From Taxawa tesnikishii (nom. ined.) (lineage: Eukaryota > Ascomycota > Dothideomycetes > Dothideales), in contig JAPDRO010000027.1 of the NCBI GenBank assembly GCA_030247885.1, positions 310,001 to 374,000 on the forward strand: 64,000 nucleotides of DNA, in the 5' to 3' direction. This document shows positions 49,777 to 62,630 of the stretch, one piece after another (position 1 is the stretch's first letter; each line of letters opens with the position of its first letter). The notes beneath the pieces are model-generated. The model saw only the letters and a program-made list of their open reading frames with translations, was not told where the DNA came from and ran no database searches. The translations under genes were made by a program, and so were the position numbers.

Positions 49777-51074
49777 TTACTGCGAATTGAGCCGTGCAGT
49801 CGAACAGTAAACACCTTGGGACTCATGCGGTGCTGTTGTTCTATTCTCTTTCTAATGACACCAACAACCTGTGCGTTTTTTAAAAGATTGTAAAGAACTT
49901 CCCTGGTCGATGATCTGTCAGGGGCAGGATCTCACAGTCCAGTTGCTGTCGACGCGCCTGCATGTTCTGAGGCAGATTGCCGTCTTTCAGGCTCATGGTG
50001 GCAGAAGGCCAGCATGTACCTTGTGCAGTTTGCACGGAGCTCTGAAAAGCAACAGCAAAAATAATCCTGAAGTGCACTATCAGTTTGTGATTCGAGTCGC
50101 TAGTTCAAGTTCTAGATCATCAAAGCGCCACGATGATGTACGTTTTGTTAGCAGTAGTTGTTGGTCACATGCGAGTCAGACAGTGGAAGTCGGTTCCTGG
50201 CAGCGGGTGTGATTTCTAGAGTATCCATGGTTTGTTGTTGGAAACCGTAGGGGATGTCGACGACAGACAGCCATATGCAGATGGCATAGATATCCATGTT
50301 CGCAAGCACGGAGGAAAGCCCGATTCTGGATGAGGTCGTTGGATAGTGGCCGTTGACGTTAACGCCATGGACAGACCGTGTTCCGAGTCCGGCGCTCAGA
50401 CGCTCGTGAGAATCGTTTTCCCACGCCTTTAGCCTGATTTCCGCATTTTACCATTATCTCGCAATTAGCAGACAAGTAGCACCTCATTCAGTTGGAAGTG
50501 AGGTAACACAGCAAGCTGAGCAATGCTTACAATCACAAATTAGCAGAAGCTTGGCAAATCCGAGGGCCAGGAGCGGAGGTGACGGTGCAGGCTAGCAATC
50601 GGACCGTCTCCTAAGCCAGTGTGCCGATAAACTCGAGCCAGTGTACCGAAACAACAGTGATGCTGTAGGGATGTGTAGGCTAGACGCGGAGAAGTAGCTT
50701 CCGTCGGAGCAGGGCAAAAACCCAAATGAGGCGAGGGCGTCGGAGGTCAGCGAAGAATTGAAAAAGGGTTGTTGTCGCCTAGGAAAGCTGAAGCTTTGAG
50801 CTGCCGTCGACCGTCTCACATGCTGCGGGAGCGTTGACAATCTGTGAATGCGGCTGACCGCGCTGCCTCGAAAGAGGAACAGCAAACGCGCGGCAAGTAT
50901 AAGCAGGTACGCCGGCACATCAGATAGGCGTCGGTAGTGGTGTGGGTGACATCAAATAACAAAGGAAAGGGCGAGGTTCAAAGAAGTGCGCAGAGTCTTT
51001 GGTCATGGCTATAGGCGCTCGGGGGCTGATTGGACGACGAGGGTCACTGCGGAGTGCTTCTTCGCTGTGCCGCC

Positions 51075-51113
51075 GCTGTGTGTGTGTGCGTGTGTGCGTG
51101 TGTGCGTGCGTGC
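51075..51113 (+). repeat. TG-rich microsatellite
   Basis: An interrupted GT dinucleotide run (GTGTGTGTGTGCGTGTGTGC and onward to GTGCGTGCGTGC). Copy number probably varies between strains. It lies about 650 bases before the MGA2-type start codon. Confidence 0.9.
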
Positions 51114-51754
51114 TTGGTGAGGGGCCGGGGACAAGACTCGGCGACTCGCCAGTCCGCTATCCTACTTGTTCCTACTTGCTGCAAGCCCCAAGCGGGACGA
51201 CAGCATCTCGCTCGTGCTTCTGCCTTCCCTCCTCGACTCGCTGCTACCGGATCCCTGCCGTCACTTACGGGCAGCATTGTCGTCAACGCCTTCTCTTTCC
51301 CTTCTCGCTTCCTCACCAACGCTGGTTCGCCGTACCACGTATTAGGCACGTTGGCCGCGTGTGAGCGCCCATACTCGTAGCAAGATTGAGTTCAACTAGT
51401 CAGGTAGCGCACGCGCAACCTTGTCCGTTCTGCTCCTCTGCACCACCATCACCACCACCACACGTTGCCAGCAACGCCTGCCCGCCTGTCAGCCCTCCAC
51501 CAGTACAGCGCACAACCTGCAATATCGCCCCGACGCCTCCCTCCTCCACCGCCAACATACAGGAGCGTCGTGTCTTGCTGTCGCCATGTACAACACTTAG
51601 CACGTGAACCGTCGTCATCTTGGGCCACTCGACAGGTCGTGCGATATTGGAAGCCGAACGAAAGAAGCTATAGCTTGTTTCTCTACCACGCACAGCTCTG
51701 TTGCGGCAGCTAGGCGGGAGCGCACAAATCTCTGACCCTTCCTCCGCTGTCAAC

Positions 51755-54700
51755 ATGGACGCCGACAACACGCGCCTCATGGATCAGGACATGTCGGGCA
51801 TCTGGGACGATCCTTCCTTTAGCAACCTGCAATACGATAACATCGGCACTTCCGACTCACCCTTCGATGCGAATTGCTTGTTCGACTTCAACGCTACCGC
51901 CAATACAGAAAGCCCCAACTTCGCTGTCAGGACGCCCGTGTCCAAGACGGGATACGAAGGTAAGGCTATATCCAACCTGCGGGAAGACCAGCAACTTCCG
52001 AGCACGTCGTTGATAGCTTCTGGCTTCGCAGAGAGCTCCAGTCAAGACTCTTCCTCCGAGTCTTCCAGCCGGCGCAAGCGGAAAACCACCTCAGAATCAC
52101 CGCCTACCACCAATACGGTTACGGAGAGCGAAAGGATCAAGACTGAAGATACATTGATGGATCCACAAGACCTGAGGGCATATCAGACTTTCGGCACATC
52201 CATGAACAACTTGTCGTTGGATCAAGATTTTGGAAACAGTAATGTTGCAATGAACGGTCATTTTGACTTCAACAGTGCTGCCAGCAGTCCAGGTCAGATA
52301 AATGGCACAAACTCGAGGCTTTCGTCGCGTGGGCAGATGAACGGTCCTATGCAACGAGGACTGCAGACGCTCGACGGCAACAATGCGCCGGTAAGCTACA
52401 GCTACGCGGAATTGTGGTATATCCATTAACCGTTACGGATAGAGTGGAACAGTTGAGCCGGCGCAGTTCTTCTTTGGATCTTCGAACGCCTCTCCGGTAT
52501 CAGTCAAGGCGTCCCATGGCCAAGAAACATCCCCTTCCGCCATGTTCTCGAATCCCACACCGTCGTCGGATGGCCAAGACCTCTTCGGTGGTAATCCAAA
52601 CTGGGGCGACGCAACACAAAACCCAGCATGGTCCAACGACTATTCCAATGCTTTTACATCTCCTGGTGCTCTAGGTCTAACCCCTTCGCCTGTCATGAAC
52701 TCTATGTCACACATTGCTGCAGCAAGGCCTTCAAGCGAGGAGAATCGCATACCACTACACATCGCTCCTATTCCGCAAAAGTCACGCGTCGAAACGCAGA
52801 TCAACATCAAGATGACTTTGGAACGCCTACCTCCTGGTATCTCGCAGTTGCACCTGCCGACACACACAATAGCCAAAGCGAAGCTCCTTGCCAAGGAAGT
52901 CATGCCGCGCGAAGACACCCTGGAGTTGCACACGATGCTTGTCTGTACAAGCGCCATGAGCCAGCCGCACATGTACGAGCGTGCCATGCAACGAGCAGCA
53001 CAGCAAGACAATGCAGAGATCCAGGCTAGGGGACAGTCAGGTGGAATGAAGGAGGAAACGGAAGAGAATGAAGAAGATAAACCCGCCAACGGTGGTGAAG
53101 TCAGGATCTGCGCCAACTGTATAAACCGGGAGCGGAAACGTGCGGCAAGGAAGAAACTGAAGAAAGAAGAAGAGCAAGCGCATTGGGAGAAGTACGAGAC
53201 GGAAAGGGTTATCGTTTTCAACACGAACGAATACAAGCCGTGGCAAGAATGGCAGCAATCGCCGGTTCCCAAGGACAACAGCGCGCATGTCAATTACGAG
53301 TATCAACCCTCTGAGACTGCCGTCCAAGTGATAGCGCCGATGCGTATCGCGTGTTACTGTCGGCATCAGAACGAGAAAGATGGCTTCCGGTAAGTTAGTT
53401 GGAACACTACAACTGGGCATCTCTGACACATCGTCAGGGTTATATTTACGATCAAGGATTGCCATGGGAAGGTTGTTGCTCAGCAAATGTCCGATTCCAT
53501 TCTGATTACAGACGATCACAAGACGCATCCAATGGCAACCGTGCCTGGAGGTGTTTGGTACAGCGAAGGCCAATACCCTGCGCCTGGTCCGTTTAACGCT
53601 TCGCAATCCATGATCGACCTGCATTCTCAGATGCCAGCCATGCCCATGTCAAAATCGACTGGCAATCTTGCAGGCCTGGCCTACGGCGCGCCAGGATTCC
53701 ATCATCCTAGCAACATGCACCAGATGTCCGGCTTTACCTCGCAAGCCACTTCAGCAACGATGACCCCTCGCAATCTGTCTCGCCCGGCTTCACCTACAGG
53801 GGCTGGTTCTGCAGGTCCGAATAAAAACGGAAATCATCCTCGGCACACAGGCGGATACCGAGCGGCCTCACCATGACTCGCGTGGATACCAGTCAGCCGA
53901 TGGCCTCCAACTTGCCATCTGCTGCATCAGGGCCATTCTCACCCACAGGAACAGGGTTCGTTGGCGGCGGTGATGCTTCGTATATGACAATGCCACATTC
54001 AGGTTAGCCTTCCCGATCAAATCTGCGCGACGTTCGTGTTGCTAATGCGCTACTTGCAGGTACCCGCGCGCACTTCCACACAGGTCCACCTACACCGAGT
54101 GACAATTCGCCGTTCGCTTTCAACTCTTTGAACAGAACTACCAGTTTGGACAACTCGAATTTCCAAGCATTCTATTCTGCGCCGAGCTCAGCGCACCAGA
54201 GCCGTGCACCGAGTCCGGTTCTCCAAGGTCCAAACATCGCAGCCTTCCAGCGTCAACAAGCGCACGGCGGTTCGAGCACGATGCCGATGCGAGCGACGCC
54301 TTTGCGGTGCCTTCCTCATCAATGGGCAACGTCGTCGCTGACCCCGAACGTACCGCTCCCATCATCAGCAAGGTTACACCTAACGAGGGGCCTACGTCTG
54401 GAGGCATTGAGGTGTCAATCTATGGCAGTGGATTCACACAGGGCATGGATGTCATGTTTGGCGATTCACCTGCAACTGCCACCACTTACTGGGGTGAGAA
54501 GGCACTATGTGCTGTGTTACCTCCAGGCAAGATCGGCACGGTGCAGGTCACTATTGCCGGCAATCAATCGCGGCCCTACTCCCCACCAACGGCGGCTCCA
54601 CCGCAACTGTTCACTTACACTGGACAGAAAGACCAAGTGCACATGATGGAACTGGCTCTACGTTTCCTCAGCGAGAAACAGAGCGGCAACCCTGAGGGAT

Positions 54701-56174
54701 GGCAAAACCTGGCGCAATCTGCCGCCAGCGCATACATGTCGCAAGGCTTCCAACCCCAGCAACAGCATCCGGGCATGCAGGGACCGCCAGGCTCACACTT
54801 TGCCACGGATCTCAGGTATGCAATCAATTCCATTGAAGCCGATGCTTGATCCGCCAAAGGTGTGCTAGTCACGTCGCGGTCGGTCCAGGAGCAAAAACTA
54901 ACTCACAACAGGCTGGAGGATGCGGTCTTGGATGTCCTGGATTTTGCCGATATTGACGACAGTCCACATCCTCCATGTTACGACATAGCTCATGATGAAA
55001 GCGGCGTCACGATGCTATCTTTGGCCTGCAGTCTCGGGTTGCGCCGCGCCGCCGCTGCTTTGCTCGCTCGAGGCGCCAACCCGGATGTTCGTGATCGAGG
55101 AGGGTATACGCCATTAATGATGGCTGTGATGCATGGGCGTACTCAACTGCTCAAGCTCCTTCTCATGCGGGGCGCAGACGCTAGCATGCGCAGTCTTAGA
55201 GGACTCACGGCAGCAGACCTGGCTCCTTCTGCCACAGTACTTGCGTTCCTGCAGCAAGCCGTTCACCAAACCAAGCGTAGTCGTCATTCCAGGCCGCGGC
55301 TGCCATACACTCGGAGTATGAGTTCGATGACCACTTCATCTAAGGCATCGTGGGACATCAGCGATGCGAGCTACTACACCGAAAGCGAGGCCGACGTATC
55401 TCCCAGCCCGTGGATACAGTCGCGTCGCGGCAGCGCTCAAGTCGGCATCGAATCCTCCCTACCCGAGGAGCATCCGTCCATGGCATCACCAACAGCGGCA
55501 ATGATGGCCTGGCGCGATTCACTGGCAGCGCAGATCCACCACTTCCAGCAGAATGTGCACCTCAACATGCCGAATTTCCAGCTCCCAGCGCTGCCTCCCT
55601 TGCCCAATATCGACTACCAGGACAACTCCATCGCTCGCCGTATAAGCTCGCTTGTGCCTTACCGCAGCCCGTCGCGCACCGAGACGCGGCCTGTCCCAGA
55701 CGAGGCTGCTCGCACTCCCAGTGGAGAGTCGAGGTTCTGGGATTTCTTTTCGGGGCCGTCGACGCCCGCCCCACCGCCGCCGGCATACGAGGAACTTTTC
55801 CCTACGTCGACGAAGCCGGTGCTGGATCAGGATCTCAAGAAGGCGTCGGCGGTGAGGGCCGTGGCTGATGCGATGGCGGACCGGAAGTGCGAAGAGATGC
55901 TCGACTGCCCGCGCGCTGAGTGCTCGGATGTGGACACCTTGACGGCGAATGCGACGGAAGTGAGGTCGGGGATGAGTGATGCCAAGTTGCTGTTTGTATG
56001 GGTGAGTAGAGACGATATGGTCTTGATGATGAAAGGAACAGAAAGAAGAAGCTGACAGTCGCAATTCAGATGCCACTCATCGTTGCCGTCACGATGCTCT
56101 CTTTGCACATGATTCTGCCCATAATGTCGACAACATGCGCAACGCTGCGCTCTCGTCTCGCCGTCGTTGCTTGA
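51755..56174 (+). CDS. MGA2: Mga2/Spt23-type membrane-anchored transcription regulator (IPT + ankyrin + C-terminal helix)
   Basis: Six exons: 51755-52390, 52443-53389, 53438-54002, 54060-54815, 54912-56001 and 56070-56174. After a disordered acidic N-terminus with KRK (SSRRKRKTT) comes the conserved block RVETQINIKMTLERLPPGIS, then CANCINRERKRAARKK and RVIFTIKDCHGKVVAQQ. The IPT/TIG domain is PIISKVTPNEGPTSGGIEVS; two ankyrin repeats follow (GVTMLSLACSLGLRRAAAAL, GYTPLMMAVMHGRTQLLKLL), and a C-terminal membrane helix PLIVAVTMLSLHMILPIM spans the last junction. In yeast these proteins sit in the ER membrane, are cut by the proteasome and activate the delta-9 desaturase OLE1. One base is missing at AAAAA 53823-53827 (restored: NKKRKSSSAHRRIPSGLTMT) and one near 54232-54260; the whole then gives 1366 aa with all phases fitting. 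Confidence 0.92.
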
Positions 56175-59100
56175 ATATAACTATCGAAAACACGCCACCG
56201 CCGGCGTTACTTCCGCTTTACTTTCACCTTCTTGACCACTCGCTTACGATTTGAAAATTCGCTGCTACCATCTTTTTTTCCCGGAAATTTGGGGACTTGA
56301 GGGTGACGTTAATGAATAAGGGACACCGAACGAGAATAATCAACCGGGACTGGAATGAAGGAAAATAGGATGGTGGAAATGGGAAAGGGGGAAAGAAGGG
56401 ATTCTTCAGTTCACGGAATGCGGGGTAGCCTTTACGACCATTGTATTCACCGGAAGCACAGATACGATACAGACAACACAGCCATGATAAAAATGACGAC
56501 GGAAGGGAAAAAGTGTGGGGTTCCGTTACCGTTCTCTTTCGTCTTGATTTTTTTCATTTCCCCTCCTCGCTATCCGTACATCTTTGTTCAGATGAACGTC
56601 TAAAGTACAGGAAGGATTGGAACGCAGGAAGGAAGTAGTGTCAAGGAGAGAGTTAGGAAATTAGATTGATGAATTTTTTTCGTCCATAAGCACCGGATGG
56701 AATATTGGGCACACACCCGTTACGACCACGAGACCCTGTTACACATGCGGAGTTAATCCTAGAGGATAGATGCGACTTTGTGTGGCGGGTGGTACGACAA
56801 TTGCCGGTTGTTGCAGGATTTGCCCTTCCCTCGTGCTCGCTCGGATGATTTGTCATTAGAGCGCTGGCGTGCAACATGGGGGTCCGTTCGTGGTGAGGAT
56901 TGGGGGTTGAGCAATGTCTTCATGGGAGCCATGTCCGGTGGTGGGTGTTGAGTGGGATCGTGATCCATCATGTCAGTGAATTCAAATGTGGTGTATGCCC
57001 TGCCCTATCCATGTCGTCGGTTTTTTTACGGATGGGCGTGATAATGGGCTTCTGAGAAGTTCCATGGACGGCCGGGATGGGATCGGACGCTCACGGCTGA
57101 CGTTGCGGCTCAAAGGTTGGTTTTCGGAAGCAGGGAACTGATCCGATACTGAGGTTAGCATTTCGCAGTGCGGAAGGTGCTGAGGGAATCAAAGTGCTAG
57201 AGCTCCGATGCTGCCTGCTGCTACAACTGATACCGGAGGACGGAGAAACCATGGTTGTCTTCCGTTCATCGTAGGTATGTACTACCCTACTATCGATACT
57301 CAGAAGGGTAGCGATCGGGGAGGTTCGGTTGAGCTTCACTCGAACTTCACTCGAGCTCCGTTTCAGCTTTGTTCCCGTTTCACCTGATGTACACCTCAAC
57401 TGTTCGCTTCCGATTACCCGTGGATAAGAATTAATGTCAACATGGCCATGTTGTTTATGCTTGCCAATGAGACGTTCACTTCGCATGGGGGCTGGTTGAG
57501 ATCGCCAGAGTTCAATTTCTGATCAGGTGAGTACATGGCGTTGAGGGGTTGCGTTTACAGCGACCGTCCCTGTTGAGGGTTGTTGCGCCGAAATCAGCAT
57601 CAGTATCCGAGGCTTCTCATGTCGACGGCGAAGTTGTTCCGTTCAAGGGAAATGCAGATATAGTAAAGAGTGATCAACGAGCGATCGATGAGCTGGGGAT
57701 CTTCGGGCTGACTCGTGAGAACCATTCCGATCCAGATATCCAGCTTTTGCTCCGCGGGTTCGTCTGGGATCGCCGTTGTAAGGCGAGTCAGCGAACCTCG
57801 GGCCGCTGGGTCTTGGTTCGTTGCGCTGGTATGGCAGCGTTGAGGACCTTTCATGTATGTTTCTGAGCTCTCGAGAGAAGGGCAGTTGCATGTCTTCAGC
57901 CTAACTGATTTGTCTTTGAAACGAATCACTGCAGTGTCTAGTTGACTCTTGCCCCAGGGAAAGACAAGAGTGCGATCGTCTGGGTTCTGTGTCAGTGAAA
58001 CACTTGGGCAGAAACCGGTCAGCTGGCCATTGGTTTCCAGGTCACACGATCGAGTCCTGAGCCCACGGATATAGCCTTCCGCACTTGATTTCCGGAATAT
58101 GGGCGTTTGGTGTGTGGTGTCTTGGACATGCTGCGGGTGCCTCCGTCGCGGTCCGTGGTGAGTGGGCGAATGGCGGTGGAAGGTGAGCGCGGCAGAGGCT
58201 TGATCGTGATGACGGATGCCAGAGAGTGAGGAAGGGAGGGAGTGAAGATGTTACAGTGCCGGATTGCCGGGGTGCGGGCGCTGTGTACCCATCTATCGAC
58301 ACGCAGAGTGGTGTGAGCCAAGAAACCGTCCTGTTCGTACGAGGGGCCCAAAAACCCGGACGATTGTTTTTCTGTCCCTTTCGTGACTGCTGCATGCATG
58401 CAAGTCATCGCCGTCCCGAGTCACCCGCAGTCATCTTGCGACTTTGGTCTGTCGTCTTCTCCCGGTCAGTGACGGACCCAGGGGAGAAAGAAAAGACACG
58501 ACTGCTCTGGATCGAGTCAGCCGCAGGAGGTGTAGTTCACTAGTGTGCCGTCCTCAACGCTGCTTATAGCGGTCTAGATTGTAGAGACTGTATAAGCGAG
58601 ACGGACGTGCGTCCCTTCTACTTGTACATGTGAGTATGTCACGGCCTACTGGCTCTACTTGCTTTTCCATTCGTCTGCAAGCCAATCTTAGGGAGAGCGG
58701 GAGAAAATAGAAGAGGGTTGCCACGTTGTTGTTGAGGACATCAACATCGGCAACGCTGCATCTACGTTTCGCAGCCAGCACCCGTATGCGTGCAAGTTGG
58801 TTGAATTCCTTTCATCTTCTGCCTGTTTTTCGATCAAGGGCTTGCGCGCTGTGCAGCTGTGCAACAGCGCAAGCCGCCTCGAGAATCAGCAGCGCCGACT
58901 GTGGCAGGGATACGCGGTCCTCTACTGCAAACTAGCGCTGCGTGCGTCCAATAGTTCAGAAAGGGACCCGAGCTGCGCGGCCGTTTGCAGCGTGGTCGAA
59001 CCCCTCTTTTGGGCAGCCGTAGCCAGCACGGATCGGCCTCGCTTGGTGCTTGTGCTTGGTGCCTCGTGAGAATGAGCAGCGTGAAGGCGTTGTCGCGCAT

Positions 59101-60795
59101 CGCGCGCGGCGCTCCTATCGTGAAGGCGTTTCTTGTCTACTTTAATCGGCCGCAGTCTACGTATACAGAACACCATGTCGCAACACCTTCGCATCAACTG
59201 CTAACCCCCAAGGTTCTATATGTCCATCGCTGCGATCTTCCCTGCTCCCACCCCCGGTGAAACGTTAGCAGTCTCCAAAACCAAGTTGTTGGTTGGAAGG
59301 GCGGAGCAGGGCCGAACGGAACAGTGCGGCAGTGCGTTTAGTTGCTGGTGTTGATCGCTTGCGGGAGAAGCCGCGTCTGTCCATGCACGAAAACGAGGGA
59401 TGGGACGGGTCGAAACGTTAGGCCGAGCCGTCGAGACCAAGGCTTTGAGACACTGGGGTAGCCCAAGCCCAAGCCCAAGCCCAAGCACAATCTTCTGACC
59501 CGATAGTGCAATGATGTATATCAAAGCCAATATGGTTCGGTCGACTGTAACGGGCTTGGTCGTTTTGAGCTGCTTGCAAGGCTGTGAGTCGAGGCTGTCT
59601 CGGCCATGTTTCGCCCACATGGTGAAGTCGTTCAGGCGTTCATATGCGCCCGGCAAAAGCCGCCACTGCAAGCTTGGCCTGCCTCTTGTTGACAGGAGAA
59701 GACGACAAAACTTTTCGTATGCATGCACAGTAGCTAGCTACTGCAGTACATACAAGGAGTGCATTGGGTGGTTCTCCACCGCTATGGATGTGACAGACGA
59801 GACAGGAGTCGCTCTGCCTGCACGGTGCATCAGCCTCCATCTCGTCTCCAGAAAGAGGGAGGGCAGCGGTTCAGACTAGCGCACGACGGGAGATGGAGTG
59901 GCTGTCAGCGGGTCTGGCGGTGGCCAATCAAGGCGAATTTGTGGGTACCAGCATCAGCAGTGAGCAAAAACCTCAAAGTGGCCGGCGGACGGGTAGCCGT
60001 GCTCGGTTCGGTGCAGGCTGGCCCTGGCCGGTGTCCTTGCACGGGCAAAGTTTGGGTCGGGTCTTTGGCTGTTGAACTCCACAGACACACCACACCATTC
60101 GCGGCTTAGCCCTGTTGAACTGCCCTTTAGTCGCTCGGTGCTTGTGAGAGTGCAAGTTCCCGCTCTCGCGCACTCTTGTCAGGCCTTCCCTCGCCTGCAG
60201 AACAGAACGACTTTCAACACCACCAGTCCGGTCTGTCTCTGCAAACAGACCCATTCCCACTCCCACTCCTAGTCCAGGGGCCCGTCTCGCGACTACCAAG
60301 GGGAAAAAGAGGATCCGTTCGCTGTTCATACAAAGGAACCACTTCTGTCATTACTTCCGACCTCGCCCGTCTCTGCGACACGACCTGACGCGATTTCGGT
60401 ACTGTCTGCGACTGATCCAAGGTCGCAACCTTTCTCTACTACCACTGTGCATTCCTCGCCTTCAATCGTTACCGAAGTGAGTTGACCGTCCCTTGCGTTG
60501 TTCTTCGCAGCAATTGCCTCGACAGGCTGCCGGTCGGGCGGTAGCTCGATTCCAACGCGACTTTTGGGGATTTTACCACACACCCACACTCATGGTACAG
60601 TCCAAGAGTGTTCCGTCTCTTATTCACGTCAAGTCACAGCACCATCGCCACGGACCAAACACTCGTTGAACTCGAGTCATTCTGATGCAATTGCAACGGT
60701 CAAACATCGCCAACTCCGGCTAACGCTCGTTGTTCTAGTATTCACGTTCACCCTTCTGAGGTGTATTCATCCTTAATCCTTCTTCTACCCTCGCC
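56175..60795. other. 4.6-kb non-coding region upstream of veA
   Basis: No gene with a recognisable product was found on either strand; all open frames are short and without domain pattern. It contains the 3' end of the MGA2-type gene, a hexanucleotide repeat near 59.47 kb, and from about 60100 C/T-rich sequence that is probably the veA leader. Unknown non-coding RNA genes or long-range control elements cannot be excluded. Confidence 0.4.
59461..59486 (+). repeat. Hexanucleotide repeat GCCCAA, about 4 copies
   Basis: GCCCAA is repeated four times and then degenerates to GCAC. Non-coding microsatellite in the region upstream of veA. Confidence 0.85.
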
Positions 60796-62630
60796 ATGGA
60801 AAGGGTCATCGCCGTATCCAACGAGACCAACTCGGAGATCTCGAGGACTACAAGAGATGGACGGAAACTCACCTACCGACTCAAGGTTCTCCAGCAGCCA
60901 GAGCGCGCTCGGGCATGCGGTTCAGGCGCAAAGTGTATGTCGCTGCTCGTTTGTACACCCAATTGTGCTGCACTGACGTTGTCTTAGCCTCTGCCGACCG
61001 CCGCCCAGTAGATCCTCCGCCAATTGTCGAGCTTCGCATCTACGAGTGCGACAACGGTGTCAAAAAGGACATTACATTCGCACTTAACGGCAACTACTTC
61101 CTCTTCGCAACCCTCGAGCAGGCTCGTCAGATTGCGCATGGCCGTGTCCCGCAGGACCCGCAGCGCGCAGCCCCAGTCTTGACCGGTACCCCTGTTGCTG
61201 GCATGGTATACCTGGACCGCCCACAGCCCGCTGGTTACTTCATCTTCCCGGATTTGTCCGTCCGTCACGAGGGTAAATACAGGCTTGCCTTCAGTCTTTA
61301 CGAGGAGTTGAAGGAGGAAAAAGATGAAGACCCTATGGAGAATGAATCCGACACGGCCCCAGGCAACGACGCTCATGTGACGCATCGATTGGAGGTTCGT
61401 TCGCAGCCATTCACAGTCTTCAGTGCAAAGAAGTTCCCTGGTCTTGCAACAAGCACCAACCTCAGCCGCACCGTTGCCGAGCAAGGATGCCGTGTCAGAA
61501 TAAGACGCGATGTCCGTATGCGGAGACGCGAGAAGGGTGGCGATAAGAACTGGGACGACTACGAGGACGAGACCGCATATGCTCGCGAAAGACAGGGTGC
61601 CACTCCAGACATGTACCCACCAGGACTGTCATCTCACGAAGTCGTGCCCCGGCCGCGATCCGCCAGTGTTTCCAGCCATGTCTCTCTGGCTCCTGCTCCT
61701 CAACCTGAGTCCCGACGGGCTTCCCTCCACCAGGATATGCCTCCAGCAGCATTCCAGCCGCCCATGTACGGCGCCGGGCAGCCTTCAGCTCCGCCGACCA
61801 CACAGAACGCCTACGCATCGCAATCGCCATACGTTACTTCGACAGCTCAACAGTTCCCGGCCCAACAGACTATGCAGCAACAGTCGGCCATGCAGCCGCC
61901 TCAAATGCCGTACCAATACCAACAGTACAATTACTCCACTCAGACACAGCCAATGGCTCAACCCTACTACAACTACGCTCCTGCGCCTCAACAGGCACCA
62001 GTCACTCAGCAATACGATGCCCAGGCGCACATGCGCAGCGGCAGTATTGACTACTCGCAGCAAATTGCCCAAGATCCTCGCCGCGCATCAATGGCAGTGA
62101 CTCAGGCTCCATCGTACTCGTACAACACACAAACGCCATCAATGACGTCCATGAACACCGCGTACGGCCAGACGAACGGCTACACCCAGCAGGCCATGTC
62201 TCAAATGAGATCGGGCAGCACGAGTACGGCCTCGTCTGGTAGCCACATGCCCGCGGCGCCGCTGTCCCTGCCACCAATCAACACCAGCCTGCAGCTGCCT
62301 CGAGACAAGCCGCTCGAGGCATCTTCTCCCACCAGTGCGGCGACAGGCAACTACTACGACATGTCCAAATCCATGTCCTCTGCTCCAGCAGTCCAGACTC
62401 CCGTCGAAGCACAAACCGGAAAGCGTTCGTACGGAAATGTATTCCCCACCCAACACATGAATGGCCCGCTGCGCCAGGGTGCCAGACCAAACGACTCGTA
62501 CGCCGCGAGCACTGCTCTGTACGCCGAAGACGGGGATGAGGACGATTTCGCTGAGATGGCCAAGTTGCGCATGAGTTACCGTCGCGCTGACGGACGCGAG
62601 ATCGCCAGGCCGTTACCTCCGAGCAACTGA
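60796..62630 (+). CDS. veA: Velvet complex protein VeA, 593 aa
   Basis: Two exons, 60796-60934 and 60988-62630 (53-nt intron, GTATGT donor, GTCTTAG acceptor). The velvet domain runs from about residue 25 to 225: [89 protein letters not shown] and [21 protein letters not shown] basic stretch [17 protein letters not shown] follows. The C-terminal half is Gln/Pro/Tyr-rich ([19 protein letters not shown]), with [14 protein letters not shown] and a terminal [18 protein letters not shown]. With VelB and LaeA, VeA links light to sexual development and secondary metabolism and moves to the nucleus in the dark. Presence of the C-terminal tail separates it from VelB/VelC. The frame is intact. Start: first ATG, Kozak-like GCCATGG. 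Confidence 0.96.

Larger units (their letters stand above)
48990..51754. other. 2.8-kb non-coding region upstream of the MGA2-type gene
   Basis: No convincing gene. Frames such as 49346-49735 and 49871-50212 (+) lack domain pattern. The region holds an 11-nt tandem repeat near 49.74 kb and a TG-rich run near 51.09 kb. From about 51400 to 51700 the plus strand is rich in C and T (TCACCACCACCACACG...), probably the 5' UTR of the following regulator. Confidence 0.4.

Noticed and set aside
49346-50212. Two plus-strand open frames of 113-129 codons
   Set aside because: No recognisable domain, splice pattern or codon regularity; they may be chance frames.
14546-54260. Programmed ribosomal frameshifting or RNA editing as the cause of the repeated frame changes
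   Set aside because: The sites share only a short homopolymer, no common slippery heptamer or downstream structure, and occur in unrelated genes; sequence error explains all of them.
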